From positions 11,996,501-12,060,500 of the forward strand of contig OY821770.1 of the NCBI GenBank assembly GCA_963682175.1: a stretch of DNA of 64,000 nt, given 5' to 3'. This stretch comes from Triglochin maritima. Taxonomy: Eukaryota > Streptophyta > Magnoliopsida > Alismatales > Juncaginaceae. Every line of letters starts with the position of its first letter. The first letter of the stretch is position 1. A program made the position numbers and the translations under genes. The notes under the pieces were generated by a model. The model had not been told where the DNA came from and made no database searches. It was given only the letters and a program-made list of their open reading frames with translations. Positions 46,493-57,112 of this stretch are shown one piece after another.

Positions 46493-47272
46493 GGTCGACC
46501 GGAATTAAGCAGTGCTCGAGTGAAGATGCTAACGGTCGATCCAATTTGGCTAGAACTTAAGTGAACGGTCGAACGTTTTGGAGTACTGGTTCGACCGAAA
46601 ATGAACAGTAGGACTGGATCTGGAAAAGACATAAGTATCGGTCGACCGTGAGTAGAGTTTCGGTCGACCGGTTGACAAGTTGGATTTTAGACAGGATTAA
46701 AACAAGTGTAATCGGTCGAACAGAATGAGTTGATGGTTCGACCAAAAATGCCCAGTAAGAATGTGTCTGGGAAGAATCAAGACGCGGTCGACCGTTACGG
46801 AACATTCGGTCGACCGGAAGACCAAATCCAAAATATGGTTAGTTGAGAAAAATGTGTATACGACCGTTGGAGTATACGACAAGTATAACGGTCATATTTA
46901 ATACAAATACGGAAATACAATCGGTCGAACAGATACGAAGTTTCGGTCGACCGAAAGTCTCACAAATTGGACATGTGTCGACAATTGATAGGCTGAAGGA
47001 TTTGTATAGGATAAACAAATTTCTATCACTTGACAAGGTGAGACGGTCGAACAAAACAAGTGTTTCGGTCGACCGATTTCTGACAGTCAAAGAGGATTGA
47101 AGCAACAGTCGAACAGAATGTATATTCCGGTCGACCGATTTCAAACAGGCAAACCAGATAAAATGCACGGTTGAACGGGAAATGAATATGGGTCGACCGT
47201 TTTGGACAGATTTCGTTTCCTGGGAAGGTCTGTTGAAATTCGGTCGAACCAAATGGTTCTACCGGTCGACCG
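46493..47272 (-). repeat. Most regular GGTCGACC paired array
   Basis: TCGA cores occur in pairs exactly 22 bases apart: 46569/46591, 46642/46664, 46716/46738, 46788/46810, 46925/46947, 47047/47069, 47109/47131, 47171/47193 (the first of that pair is TTGA) and 47244/47266. The first pair (46495 and a TCGA at 46516) is 21 apart. In plus-strand order the first member is often GGTCGAAC and the second nearly always GGTCGACC. Successive pairs start about 60-140 bases apart. Confidence 0.85.
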
Positions 47273-48603
47273 TTTTAATGCAGATTTCTTGTTCTACGAT
47301 TCTAATGAGTTTAGATGATTTCCTATTGAAGTCTAGGATAGTTGGAATGTAGTGTGAGACTTCTATAGGTATTCTAAGTGATGTGTAATGCAATAAATCA
47401 AAGATTTCAAGTGCCAAGTTACATTTGTGGCCTAAATACATTGATTTTAAACCTAGCTGCGCTTCAATCTTCATCTTTAATTCAACTCAAACTTGATTCC
47501 TGAAAGGTTAGATAATACACGTATATGCAAGCAATGATCTTTTTAATTGATACATGTTTTTATTGATATGTTGATTAATTATCAAAACGGATTAACGATT
47601 ATTAGCCAAAAAGCCAACAATATTGATTTTATTCGTTCACCACATGTGTCCATTTTTCACATGAAACCCGACATATCATATGAACTCAAAATCAAGCTTC
47701 TTATTTCCCAGTTTTGTGGTGTGACCTATAGGAGGATCTAAGCTAAATCGGCAGCGATATTAAACACTTAATATCTCAAACTATAAGCGGTATCTAGCTA
47801 CACGTTATAGTTACCCAATTAGCATAGATGTCTTTGTTCCACTCGAACTAAACACGATCCATTTAGTGATGTAAATGCACCACTTGTGTCTGCCTCTTGC
47901 CTTATGATATTAAGAATATATACAAAGTAGAAATGTGTCACCTTTGTATTATATTCATTTCTTGATCTCTCTAAGCTAATTATAACTATGTAACTAAACT
48001 CAAGTTACATTGTGCACATTATAATTTTGCTTTATCAAGGGGCCTACTAATATCATCACTCAATTAAGAGGGGCAACGATAATCGTTTGACTAGTTATCT
48101 TTTCAAGCACAAATCATGTTCAACCAACTATTGTCTTTATCACTATACTCTTTGATAGATTTTGACAATAATCAAATTAAGCACTTCTTGAGTGAAAAGA
48201 TATAAGTCTCATATCTCAGGATCCAAGACACAGTAAAACATCGATGACACGAAACACAATTCCATAATATTTTACTTGTTAGGCCTATTCAATATATAAA
48301 AGTAATCTTTTCCTCTTTTATATACTCGTGTCATCAATTATTTGTAGAACTACAACGATCTATGACCAACACGACAATCTTATCTCGGTGATTAATGTTC
48401 CATGTTAATTACCATGATTGTGAATAACTTTTGATTTATGTAAACCATTATCTTTTAGAGCTCTACGGTTAAGGACCAAGCGTCTTTTCCTTAACACTTC
48501 CCAAAGACGAATACCATAATCAAGGAACAAAATGTTTGCACATCCAATTCATAATAATTGACATATAAAAGTAAAACTTTTAGAACACATTCCTTTCAGC
48601 CAC

Positions 48604-49188
48604 CACCTCTGCTCCTTGAGGATACATGAATTCCGATAACCATTTGAGGAGCAAATTCCTGAATCAAATATTGACATCAATGAACTTACATTTGAAGAGT
48701 CAACCATGAATTGTTGGGGAATGAACACGTCCTCAAATTCTTGTTTTAGAACAAGACCTTCCTTCCCACCAAGTTGATTGCGCAAGACAGGAAATTAGTT
48801 CCTCCAAGATCTACCACATAAATGCTAGATCAAAGACCAACCATCATAACTAATCACACAAACTTAAAACGTCAAAATTTCTTCCAAATTGAAATCCACA
48901 GCAAAAAAACAGAATCGAACCCCCACCGGGATGTACGGATTCGACTCCGCTGGGTCGGTTTTTAAGGTATCCATTTTCTCGACTCCAACTCAGTTGAGGA
49001 GTCAACCAGTTTGAAGGCGAAGGAGTGGATTCTGAAAAAGGTTTGGGTGGAACGTTGAGGTCGGGGTTTGGAGGCGAAGGAGTGGATTCCGACGAGTGTT
49101 TGGGTGGGACGTTGGAGTCGTGGAGAACGTGAGATCGCGAGGTCGGATGCAGATAGGAAGTGGAGAAGGAAATAGATCTCTCACTCAT
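48604..49188 (-). pseudogene. Possible captured gene fragment in CACTA element
   Basis: Two minus-strand open stretches: 49188-48850 starts MSERSISFSTSYLHPTS and has a duplicated NVPP..SESTPSP unit; 48785-48604 contains KEGLVLKQEFEDVFIPQQF. A GT follows the first stretch near VESVHPG, so they could be exons of one gene. I do not recognise the product. The solo LTR at 48598 cuts the second stretch. Confidence 0.3.
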
Positions 49189-49319
49189 CTCTACTTCTGG
49201 ATGGGAAGGTCGATGTGGTTGGGGAGAGGTAGGCGCTAGGGTTTATATTTGTTGATTTCCGAATTGACGGGATTTGAATTTGGTTTATGTGGCTATACCA
49301 AACAAAAAATTCAACCCTT

Positions 49320-50000
49320 CCACGTCAGACCATTTAAAGGCCGATGTGGAATATCCCCTACCACGTCGGATTAATTAAAATCCGATGTGGTAGACCACTT
49401 CAGTCCACATCCAGATCCAGTCCAGCGTCCAGAAAATCGGGTTCAAATCCCTTACCACGTCGGCTTATGTGTTTGCCGACGTGGAAGACCCCCTACCACG
49501 TCGGATTTCTGAAAACCGACGTGGTAGGGTTTTACTTTAAAAAATATATAGATATTAAAAACAAATAGCACATATCTTGGCAATAATATTCGACTGATTC
49601 TTGGTAACAACACATATCTTGTGATATATGTTTATCCAACACATATCCAGGGAATTTAGGGAATATCGGCATATCATCAACCAAACAACATTCTCCGCAT
49701 TTGTTCCGTCATCACATATTTCCGAAATTTAAAAAAAACTACCACATCGGATTTCCTAAAATGGACATGATCGGATTTTAATTTAAAATATATATATTAA
49801 AAAGACCTCCTACCACGTCGGTGAGGAAAACCGACGTGGTAGGGTTTTAATTTTTAAAGGTTAGGATTTCATAATTTCAACGTTGCTTTATGTTGTTTCA
49901 TGTAAAAGGAATGCTTCACGCCTTGCTTCTAGATCCATAACTGCAACTTATTTATTCCGAGTATGAGCTAAAAAGGAAATAAAATCAATGGGTTTGTGTA
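49320..50000. repeat. CACTA right-side hairpin repeats, first cluster
   Basis: Hairpins built on taccacgtcgg...ccgacgtggta near 49361, 49451, 49493, 49740 (decayed) and 49812. Stem sequence is constant while loops vary (attaattaaa, cttatgtgtttg, atttctgaaaa). Confidence 0.75.
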
Positions 50001-50392
50001 TAATCGGAAACTTGTTGTACAAAGTCAGAATTTAAGATTTGTAAACCCTGATTGCTGTCATTTGAAAACTATGGAATTTGAAATGACAATCAATCGCACC
50101 CTTATCTTGTGGACTTGGGTGGTTTAACATGCAAAGTTGAATACAAATGCAATGGTTAATAAGTGTCTAGTCTACCTTCTAAAATGTGGCCATTAACTGA
50201 TTATTATTAACATTGTTTGTATTTTAAGCTGATATTTTTTCTTTACTGGAGAATCTATATGTTATCTACTGAGATTTTCAATCAGTTGTCGTGAAGGTTC
50301 CACTTCAAGAAGCTTATTAAACCACACATTACCCTTTAATGTGAGCATTTTGGGACTTAACATAGAAAGCTTCTCTTGCGTTTCTCGTGTAG

Positions 50393-50648
50393 TGGCATTT
50401 TAATCCGGAACTTGGCAGATGCCTCTGATGGACATGGTTTTCTCAGCCTGGAGCAAATCATTTACGATGTAATTGGGTTCTGTATCGCACTATCTACAAC
50501 GATAGTCATCACCGCCTATGCCAAGAAGACTTTGACAGGAAACACAAGAATCAAAAAAGAAAATCTTAATTACAATCTGCAGTTACTGAATGCCAATGGT
50601 GTTTCAGCTGCCATAACAAGCTGGTGGAAATCCAAAGCATTTCAATAA
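50393..50648 (+). pseudogene. Captured exon of a membrane protein in CACTA element
   Basis: A splice-acceptor-like gtttctcgtgtag precedes 50393. The exon encodes ILIRNLADASDGHGFLSLEQ, a hydrophobic stretch (VIGFCIALSTTIVITAY) and AKKTLTGNTRIKKEN, and stops at 50646-50648. This resembles the C-terminal exon of plant TVP38/VTT-domain membrane proteins (from knowledge, unsearched). With no upstream exons recognisable in the element, it is best read as a captured fragment. Confidence 0.45.
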
Positions 50649-50714
50649 ACATAATCAAGATTTTCTGTAAATGTTCATTTCACGAGTTACATATTCTTTC
50701 TGTAAATGTTCATT

Positions 50715-50995
50715 AAAAAGATACCCTACCACGTCGGATTTCCTAAAATCGACGTGGTACGGTTTTAATTTTAAAAAATATATTAAAAAAACACCGTACC
50801 ACGTAGTTTTCCAAAAATCGACGTGATAGGGTTTTAATTTTTTTTTAAATATTAAAAAAGACACCCTATAAAAATTAAAATTAACAAAACAACCTACCAT
50901 GTCGGTGTTGATTAAACTGACGTGGCAGGGGGTCTTCCACGTCGGTTTGTAATTAACCGACGTGGTAGAGGCGACGTGGTAAGCTGACTTTCCAG
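50715..50995. repeat. CACTA right subterminal hairpins
   Basis: Hairpins near 50727, 50797, 50895 and 50935 of the same CACGTCGG type, leading to the terminal repeat at 51000. Confidence 0.75.
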
Positions 50996-51025
50996 CAGTG
51001 TGACCAACGCACATAATTAAGGATT

Positions 51026-51437
51026 GTGATTTTTGCTTCTATTCACTTGTAAAGATGCCTTATTGGACCTTTGCTCCTTTATAGTTTTATTTTGTCCAAG
51101 CGCACATGCAAACACCAGTAATTTCATTTATGCACATGATTTTGATTTCCGGTAGTTTCCAGCTGACTCCGTTTGGCCACCGTAAGTTTTTTCTAACCAC
51201 ATCAGAATCGGTAATTAATCAAGCCACTCCTCTTTGAACTAATAATCCCTAAGTTCTTAATTTTCTTAATTTCATACAGTAATCCCTTCACACAAAAACC
51301 CACTCCGTGATGTTTCTCCCCCAAAATTTCGTCCAACCCCTACCCCAATCGAAATCACAATCACTCCCCTTTGAAATCCCCAAAATCCAGTCCACCGGTG
51401 CAAACCCGACCCTCTTCTTCCAAATCACTCCCCTCCA
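51026..51437. repeat. MULE left terminal inverted repeat
   Basis: Matches the reverse complement of 56690-57102 through aagatgcctta, aactaataatccctaagttc, tgtttctcccccaaaatttc and caaatcact/catatcacc. It serves as the upstream region of the GRF zinc-finger gene. Confidence 0.85.
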
Positions 51438-51493
51438 GTCCACCATTGCAAACAACCCAACTTTCCTCCCTCCAGTCTGCCGCCGAAGTTTGG

Positions 51494-52602
51494 ATGTCAT
51501 CTTCCGCCGAGTGCCCGTCGATTCCTCGATCCGACATTCCCACCTGCAAATGCGGACTTCCAACCAAGATCCAATCGTCCAACAAGGCTATCTCATTTGG
51601 TCGTCGCTTCTGGGTGTGCCTTAGGGATTTCAAAGTATGATTTCAACTTTTCCCCTCATTTGTAGTTTATGTTGTTGTTTGGATACTTGAAAGGGTTTGG
51701 TTTGGTTTGATTATATGATGAAAAAAGCAAAGAGAATGTATAAGTATCTATAACCAACTTTGGGGATACTCTTTCTGTTCGGTTTTATAACCCAAAACAT
51801 TTCCATGCAAACAAAATCTTTGTAGCAAGATTCAATCTGCAAGTGAGGATTCCAAATAACATCTAACCAGCTGCAGTAATCTCTTATTTAACATAGATTT
51901 TGGTATAATATTGGACTACAATTGAACATAAAATTTATGTTTTTCTATATATCCCCAATGCACCGTTTGGATGGAGGTTGGATGGCAGTGGTATGCCACC
52001 CTTCACTTCAGATTCAACTTTCTATTGTAGTTCATATCTAAGTATAAAAAACAAAAAAAAATTGTTAGCTTGGTTTTCCTTGGTATCTTCAGATCAACCT
52101 TGTTTGTAGTAAAGTTATAACATTATGTAGTAAAATAAACTTGAATAATCTCAATTGCTAAATCTTTGAACTTATATGTCTTAAGAATCTTATATACATG
52201 ACTTATTTAATTTTTTTTGTAAATAAGATAGATAATAACTTTAGAAAAGAAATTAAGAGTACGAACATCCTAATGGAAATATTTATATTCAATGTGGATA
52301 GAAAGTTGTCTAATTTGATTAGTATTTTTTGTAGAGTTCAGATTCGTGTGACTTCTTTAGGTGGTTCAACGAAGACATGAAGAAACTGGTGATAGAAAAG
52401 TTTAGTTTGACTAATGTTAAGATGGAGTATTGCTTGAACGAGCTTCTGAATCTTAATGTTCGCGTCGGGGAGATGCATGCGTTGCTTCGTGATGTGAAGC
52501 AAAAATGTCGACGAGGTGAATGTGATCGTGAAGAAGGCCGACATGTTTTTCTTGGTGTTTGGTGTTGTAGTCCTTGCTCTTTTCATAAAGTTGGTCGTTT
52601 AG
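51494..52602 (+). pseudogene. GRF-type zinc-finger protein with C-terminal membrane anchor, MULE cargo
   Basis: Exon 1 runs 51494-51634 (ATG, MSSSAECPSIPRSD, then CKCGLP and GRRFWVCLRDFK); a 700-base GT-AG intron (51635-52334) falls in phase 0; exon 2 starts SSDSCDFFRWFNEDM. Together these give the GRF zinc finger, C-x-C-G...C...C-x-FF-x-W. A leucine-rich coiled-coil-like stretch (MEYCLNELLNLNVRVGEM) follows. A one-base excess in an A-run at 52501-52505 shifts the frame; the other frame continues VNVIVKKADMFFLVFGVVVL and ends LFIKLVV at 52602, a tail anchor. About 135 residues if the run is a sequencing error. GRF fingers bind single-stranded nucleic acid in known proteins; the role of small plant members is unclear. 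Confidence 0.75.
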
Positions 52603-53209
52603 AATGAAATTGTTGTGTATGAAGTACGGTCTTGAGTAAGGCCGACATGGCTTTCAAATGGTAATGTCTTTGCGTGTTTCAATTTTTTGTATATGTGTTA
52701 AGATGTTTTGTATATGAAGTAGTCATCGTCTTTCCCTTGTTTAATCAATTTGGTATGTATGTGACATTTTTATCAATTTGGTATGTATGTTTGTATATCT
52801 TTCCTCTCTTTGCCCAGAACCATAAAGTGGGGGGAACTTGAGAAGGGTTCTCCTGCTCAAGTCCTTGTCAAGAACTCCAACAATAACGGTTGGGAAAGAA
52901 GTAGAAAGCACTGAATAAAGAACACTACTCCACTCTATGACTGCAGTTGTAAAGGTAAAAGCCGTATAAAGAACATACTTAGCAAATTGTTTCAAAATGT
53001 AAGTTGAGTGTCAAGATCATAAAACAAAACGGGATAGATGAAAAGAATGAAATGGTCAATCAAATGACATGGAATCTTAAGACCAAACACGTTTATAACA
53101 ATTTGACCGCTAAAGGAGCCTTGCCACCACATACAAAGCAAGAAACCTTCATACAAAATACAGGAAAAATGCTCAAGTTAAAGAGCAAAACAGTTTAGAA
53201 TGACTTGTG
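52603..53209. other. MULE internal spacer
   Basis: AT-rich, with a short direct repeat of caatttggtatgtatg near 52745-52790; no gene recognised. Confidence 0.4.
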
Positions 53210-53600
53210 GCTGCATCAGAACTGACTTAAAGCAAATTAAATCTCCCAACTGAATTGAAGGGTTCAAAATAAAACTAAAACATATCAAACATGTGGCGTG
53301 GTTGTATCAGAACTGAGTTAATAAAGCAAAATGAATCTGCCAACTGAATTGAACTTGATTTCAAATCCAAATTAAATTCAAGCTCACGAAGCTGCATTAG
53401 AACTGAATTAAAGCATATTAAATCTCACAACTGAATTGAAGGGTTAAAAATAAAACTAAAATAGATCAAACACCTGGCTGTATCAGAACTGAGTTAATAA
53501 AGCAAAATGAAATTGCCAACTGAATTGAAGTTGATTTCAAATCCAACTTAAATTCAAGCACATGAAGCTGCATCAGAACTGAGTTAAAGCAACTGAAATT
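53210..53600. repeat. Tandem repeat, unit about 180 bp, just over two copies
   Basis: Units start at 53210, 53391 and 53567 (gctgcatcagaactga and variants); the third is partial. Each unit is itself two diverged halves, both containing atcagaactga(c/g)tt and ccaactgaattgaa. Lies just downstream of the transposase gene. Confidence 0.75.
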
Positions 53601-53661
53601 AACATAGACAACTAATTTATAATACAACTTAAAGTCAAATTAAAATTGAAATAAACTTCGA

Positions 53662-55830
53662 TTAAGATAGACGTCCACCGCTAACTTGGCCAAGCAAATT
53701 CATCATTGGTCCAGAAGTACTGAATGAAGGTGGTGGAGTTGCGGTACTAAATCATGTCGGTGCTGCAGAAGTATCTGCATTACTTGTTGACGAACTTCCC
53801 CCAGTCCTCCTATCACCCCCTCTCTTTGTGGTACGTTGAGGCCCCCTATTTTCTAGTATTAAAACAATGAAAATGTTAGTAAAGTTGACTAAAATGTATT
53901 AGTTGATCAAGTAAAATGTTTAAAATTAACGACTTCACCTATCCAGGAAGGAGTGTTCATCCATAATTGAGTCCTTGCATTTCCTAGCTTGGTGTCCTAA
54001 AATCCCAAAGTTCTTGCATTTGTGTCTTTTTTGTGCGTTTATTGGCTCGTTAGATGCTTTCTTCCTCTTCAATGTCGGTCTTCTGGCTTTCCTCTTGGTT
54101 TTTGGTGGCAATACAAGTCCAACTTCTTTGACCCATTTAGCTTTGTCTGCCATCAGACTAATGTAAAATGCGTAAGCACGTTTGTACTTCTCAACAGTGT
54201 AACATTCGCTCACGTAATTCTCCCACACCACACCCCTAAGTGTTGAAAGCAACGCACAAACATGCTTGCAAGACAAGCCCATGATTTGCCACATTCCATA
54301 TGAACAAGTCTTCTGGCCGAGGTCAACAATACATCTTCCCGTGTCAAACGTAACTTCTGCGAGTGCGTCAGTTGACCTCACGATGGTGTAGCTACCCAAC
54401 TGTCTTGTTGTATTATACAACCACTTCTTCGCAAACGGTACCAAAGTTCTGGTCCACGTCTTTACCTTGCATTGTCGAGTGTAAATGGTCTTCATGTACT
54501 TCTGTTGCAATGTGTCCACAACACTAACAACAGGGAAGTGTCTTGCTTCATTGATGTATGCATTGTACGACTTACTGCAATTATTCATGATGAAAGGACA
54601 CTTCACGTACGTACGAAACTGACTTCTGGACCAAACTTTATCCTTGTACTCCACCTTCAAAATCCAGTCATATGCTGACTTATTTAGTACTGTCATTTCT
54701 GACACGAACGATTGAAAGTCTTCCTCTTTGTACGACTGAGCGGCACGCCAAAGAAGGGTTTGCAAATAAGCTCCAGGGATTTTTTTCTTAAAATTCTTGT
54801 ATAAGTGTCTCATACAACTTCTATGCTCACACCCAGGGTAAGTCTTACCAACCGCCTCCTCAAGGTCCTTACACCGGTCAGATATAAACACTAACCCTTC
54901 TGGTTGGGCAACAACTTCCATCATATTGTCCATGAACAACTACCAAGAGGCCATCATCGAAACTGAAATCCAACTCTTGAAGAAGGTCATCCTCCAAGGT
55001 GTCATCAAACTCCACGAAGAGGACTTCTTCTTGCTCATCTCTTTCAAAATATGAGTCTCTAATCGGGGTGTATTCAAGTCCTTCTTCATCAAAATCCCTC
55101 GCGGCAGCCATGTCAACATCATCGTTATCTTCGATTGTGGGGTCATCGTTTTGGGCTCCACAAAAAACCCTCCTACAAGTGCCACTCCTTCTTGGTTGAC
55201 TGACCTTTTTTGAACCTTCCATTCGCGTAGGTTCATTTGTTGGAGGCTGGATTGGAGATTGTGGTGTTGTGGGACCATATTGGTGTCATGAACTTGTCCT
55301 TTTGATACTGGAACAATTGGACATTCAGGCCGATCCACAGTTCTACTACTAGAACATGAGTCCACACGGTGTAGTCCGTCAACCTCACATTCTTCCTCCC
55401 TATTCGTATCATTTTGGGTCGAATGAGGACTGTCACCTATGACCGGGGCTGTTGAGACATTTTATGCACTTCCAAAGATGTGCAACTCCATCTTCTGATT
55501 AGCGGACAATAATGTTGCCTCTAAATCCATATATGAATAGATGGTTCGATACTCTTTCATCTTCGGATGAGGAACCATGTAGTCAATTCTCAATACTTGG
55601 TTGCCACCAACCTCAACAAACTTCTCAGTCCACCTCTGAAGATCACTAAAATTAACTTCTTCAATAATGATCATCCCTTCTGCCTTTATGAAACCCACAG
55701 CATGCCTACGTTCCTTTCTAAATACTCATTTTCCTCCGATATGCAATTTAATTTGAATATTTGGGACTCGAACATTCCTGATAAGATGAATACAGGTTTT
55801 CCCAAACAAATGTATTTACAATAAATATTC
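53662..55830 (-). pseudogene. MULE transposase, internally deleted
   Basis: Read on the minus strand. N-terminal part (55698-55462: VNFSDLQRWTEKFVEVGGNQ) and acidic region (55222-54950: IEDNDDVDM, EFDDTLEDDLLQELDF) are joined directly at about 54935 to the late catalytic region (GLVFISDRCKDLEEAV, CEHRSCMRHLYKNF). The MuDR DNA-binding part and early DDE core are missing. Then come a SWIM-like zinc finger (CSYGMWQIMGLSCKHVCALL), a damaged zinc knuckle (CKNFGILGHQARKC) and a short second exon (53845-53662) with a GT-AG junction, a basic Ser/Thr-rich tail (RTTKRGGDRRTGGSSS) and a premature stop. Frameshifts occur near 55220-55460. Inactive. Confidence 0.85.
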
Positions 55831-56689
55831 AGTACATTTATTTCTTAAGTAATCAATAGTCAAATGTAACCTACACATCAAGTCAGTTTTAAATAGTCTC
55901 ATGTGTGTGTGTGTGGGTCTATATATATAACTCATGACAACATTGCTTTGGACACAATATCATATTAAAGAAATTAGAACCATCTACTTGAAGAAACTTA
56001 AAAATAATAATATGATGGTCTATGAGAGAATTGAATTTGTGTCACTCCACAAAACAAAATAGATAAACAATATCTAGGTTGTGTGACATATTCCATAATT
56101 TTAAACAGAGTTGCCATTAACTGGGTTGGACAATTAAATTGAATAATGCTACCACTCAACATAACCAAACAGACAGACATTATCTTCTTCACAATGGTTC
56201 ATAATGTTCAGTTAACAGAGTGAGTTCACATATTGTTTGGTCATAATATTCATAATGTTCAGTTAATAGAGTTAACATAGTCTATTTTACCGTACTATGC
56301 ATTTTTAATGATTATATTGTTTACATTGGCAGAAGAACTGAATATACGTCTTCACTTTCAGGAATTAAAGTTAATAGTAGCCATGCATGTTCATCTTGAC
56401 ATCAATATCTACTTTAGCACAGGAGATTAACCAAAAAATTGCTATTTTCCGACTACAATTTAATCAAATCACTACAAGTGGGAGTCATTCGAACACCTAC
56501 CTCAGACGCCGACCACCAAGTCCACTTCTTGTGTGCATTGTATCCGGTGGGACGACAATGATGAGCTTTTCAGGCGTTATCGGACAGAGTGATCATGAGA
56601 TGCGGCCGGAGCAAACGAACTTGGCGGAAGAAAGGTAGATTCCGCTGGAGATGTCGCCGTAGAGGTGCCTTCCGTTGGGGATTGGGGGT
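55831..56689. other. MULE region between transposase and right TIR
   Basis: Mostly AT-rich, with a 12-base tgtg microsatellite near 55900. Inside the right TIR border a minus-strand ORF (56821-56570) mirrors the left-side upstream sequence and is not a separate gene. Confidence 0.45.
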
Positions 56690-57102
56690 TTTGGAGGGGG
56701 TGATATGGAAGAGGAGGGCCGGGTTTGCACCGCTGGACTGAATTTTGGGGATTTGGAAGGGAAGTGATTGTGATTTCGATTCGGGTAGGGTTTGGACGAA
56801 ATTTTGGGGGAGAAACATCAAGGAGTGAGTTTTTGTGTGAAGGGATTACTGTATCAAATTAACAAAATTAAGAACTTAGGGATTATTAGTTCAAAGAGGA
56901 GTGGCTTGATTAATTACCGGTTCTGACGGGGTTAGAAAAAACTTACGGTGGCCAAACGGAGTCAGTTGGAAACTAACGAAAATCAGAAGCATGTGCATAA
57001 ACGAAATTACTTGTGTTTGCATGTGCACTTGGACAAAATAAAACTATAAGGGAACAAATGTCCAATAAGGCATCTTTGCAAGTGCACAGAAGCAAAAATC
57101 CC
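56690..57102. repeat. MULE right terminal inverted repeat
   Basis: Counterpart of 51026-51437. Inside the repeat, at 56640-56690 and beyond, the sequence diverges from the left side. Confidence 0.85.
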
Positions 57103-57112
57103 ATTAAGGATT

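Larger units (their letters stand above)
45868..47619 (-). repeat. Solo LTR nested in copia solo LTR, TSD ATATT
   Basis: TGTAGGATCTACTAGCCCC...AGCCAACA, flanked by ATATT at 45863-45867 and 47620-47624. Different in sequence from the LTR it interrupts. Minus-strand TATAAATAG at 46386-46394 sets the orientation. Superfamily not proven; the gggggggtgaatag start is common in plant copia-type LTRs. It holds the most regular palindrome array in the window. 1752 bp. Confidence 0.85.
44761..48598 (-). repeat. Copia solo LTR, TSD GCCAC, interrupted by a second solo LTR
   Basis: Related along its length to the copia LTR at 27464-29469, with the second base mutated (TATAGGATTTC instead of TGTAGGATTTC) and end CATTCCTTTCA. 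GCCAC at 44756-44760 and 48599-48603 is the target duplication. It is a solo LTR because no internal copia sequence is present. A minus-strand TATA box CTATAAAAG lies at 45211-45219, and degenerate palindromes occur at 45395-45660, 175-440 bases upstream of it. Confidence 0.85.
43660..51000. mobile_element. Non-autonomous CACTA (En/Spm-type) element, TSD TGA
   Basis: Left end CACTGCTTGAAAAAATGG, right end (reverse complement) CACTGCTGGAAAGTCAGC, both followed within 12-15 bases by (t/c)cacgtcgg. TGA at 43657-43659 and at 51001-51003 is the 3-bp target duplication expected of CACTA elements. Both subterminal regions hold about 30-36-bp hairpins built on CACGTCGG/CCGACGTG. Removing the nested hAT element and solo LTR leaves about 3.15 kb with no transposase, but with pieces that look like captured host exons. 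Confidence 0.85.
51026..57102. mobile_element. Mutator-like element (MULE) with long TIRs and a cargo gene
   Basis: Terminal inverted repeats of about 410 bases (51026-51437 and 56690-57102) start GTGATTTTTGCTTCT and GGGATTTTTGCTTCT. A perfect 10-bp target duplication ATTAAGGATT lies at 51016-51025 and 57103-57112. Inside are a GRF zinc-finger gene on the plus strand near the left TIR, a tandem repeat, and a decayed transposase on the minus strand near the right TIR. 6077 bp. The element lies only 25 bases beyond the CACTA end. Confidence 0.9.

Noticed and set aside
46493..47272. CRISPR-like array
   Set aside because: Motifs are short, self-complementary and unevenly distributed, in plant LTR DNA with no cas genes; the pairing is regular but the array is not.
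48604..48785. A spliced pair of exons around a 31-base GT...AG segment
   Set aside because: An intron of 31 bases is too short for plants; the segment also reads through in frame.
56570..56821. Second copy of the GRF zinc-finger gene at the right MULE end
   Set aside because: It shares only the TIR part upstream of the left gene; the finger cysteines are absent after the TIR border.
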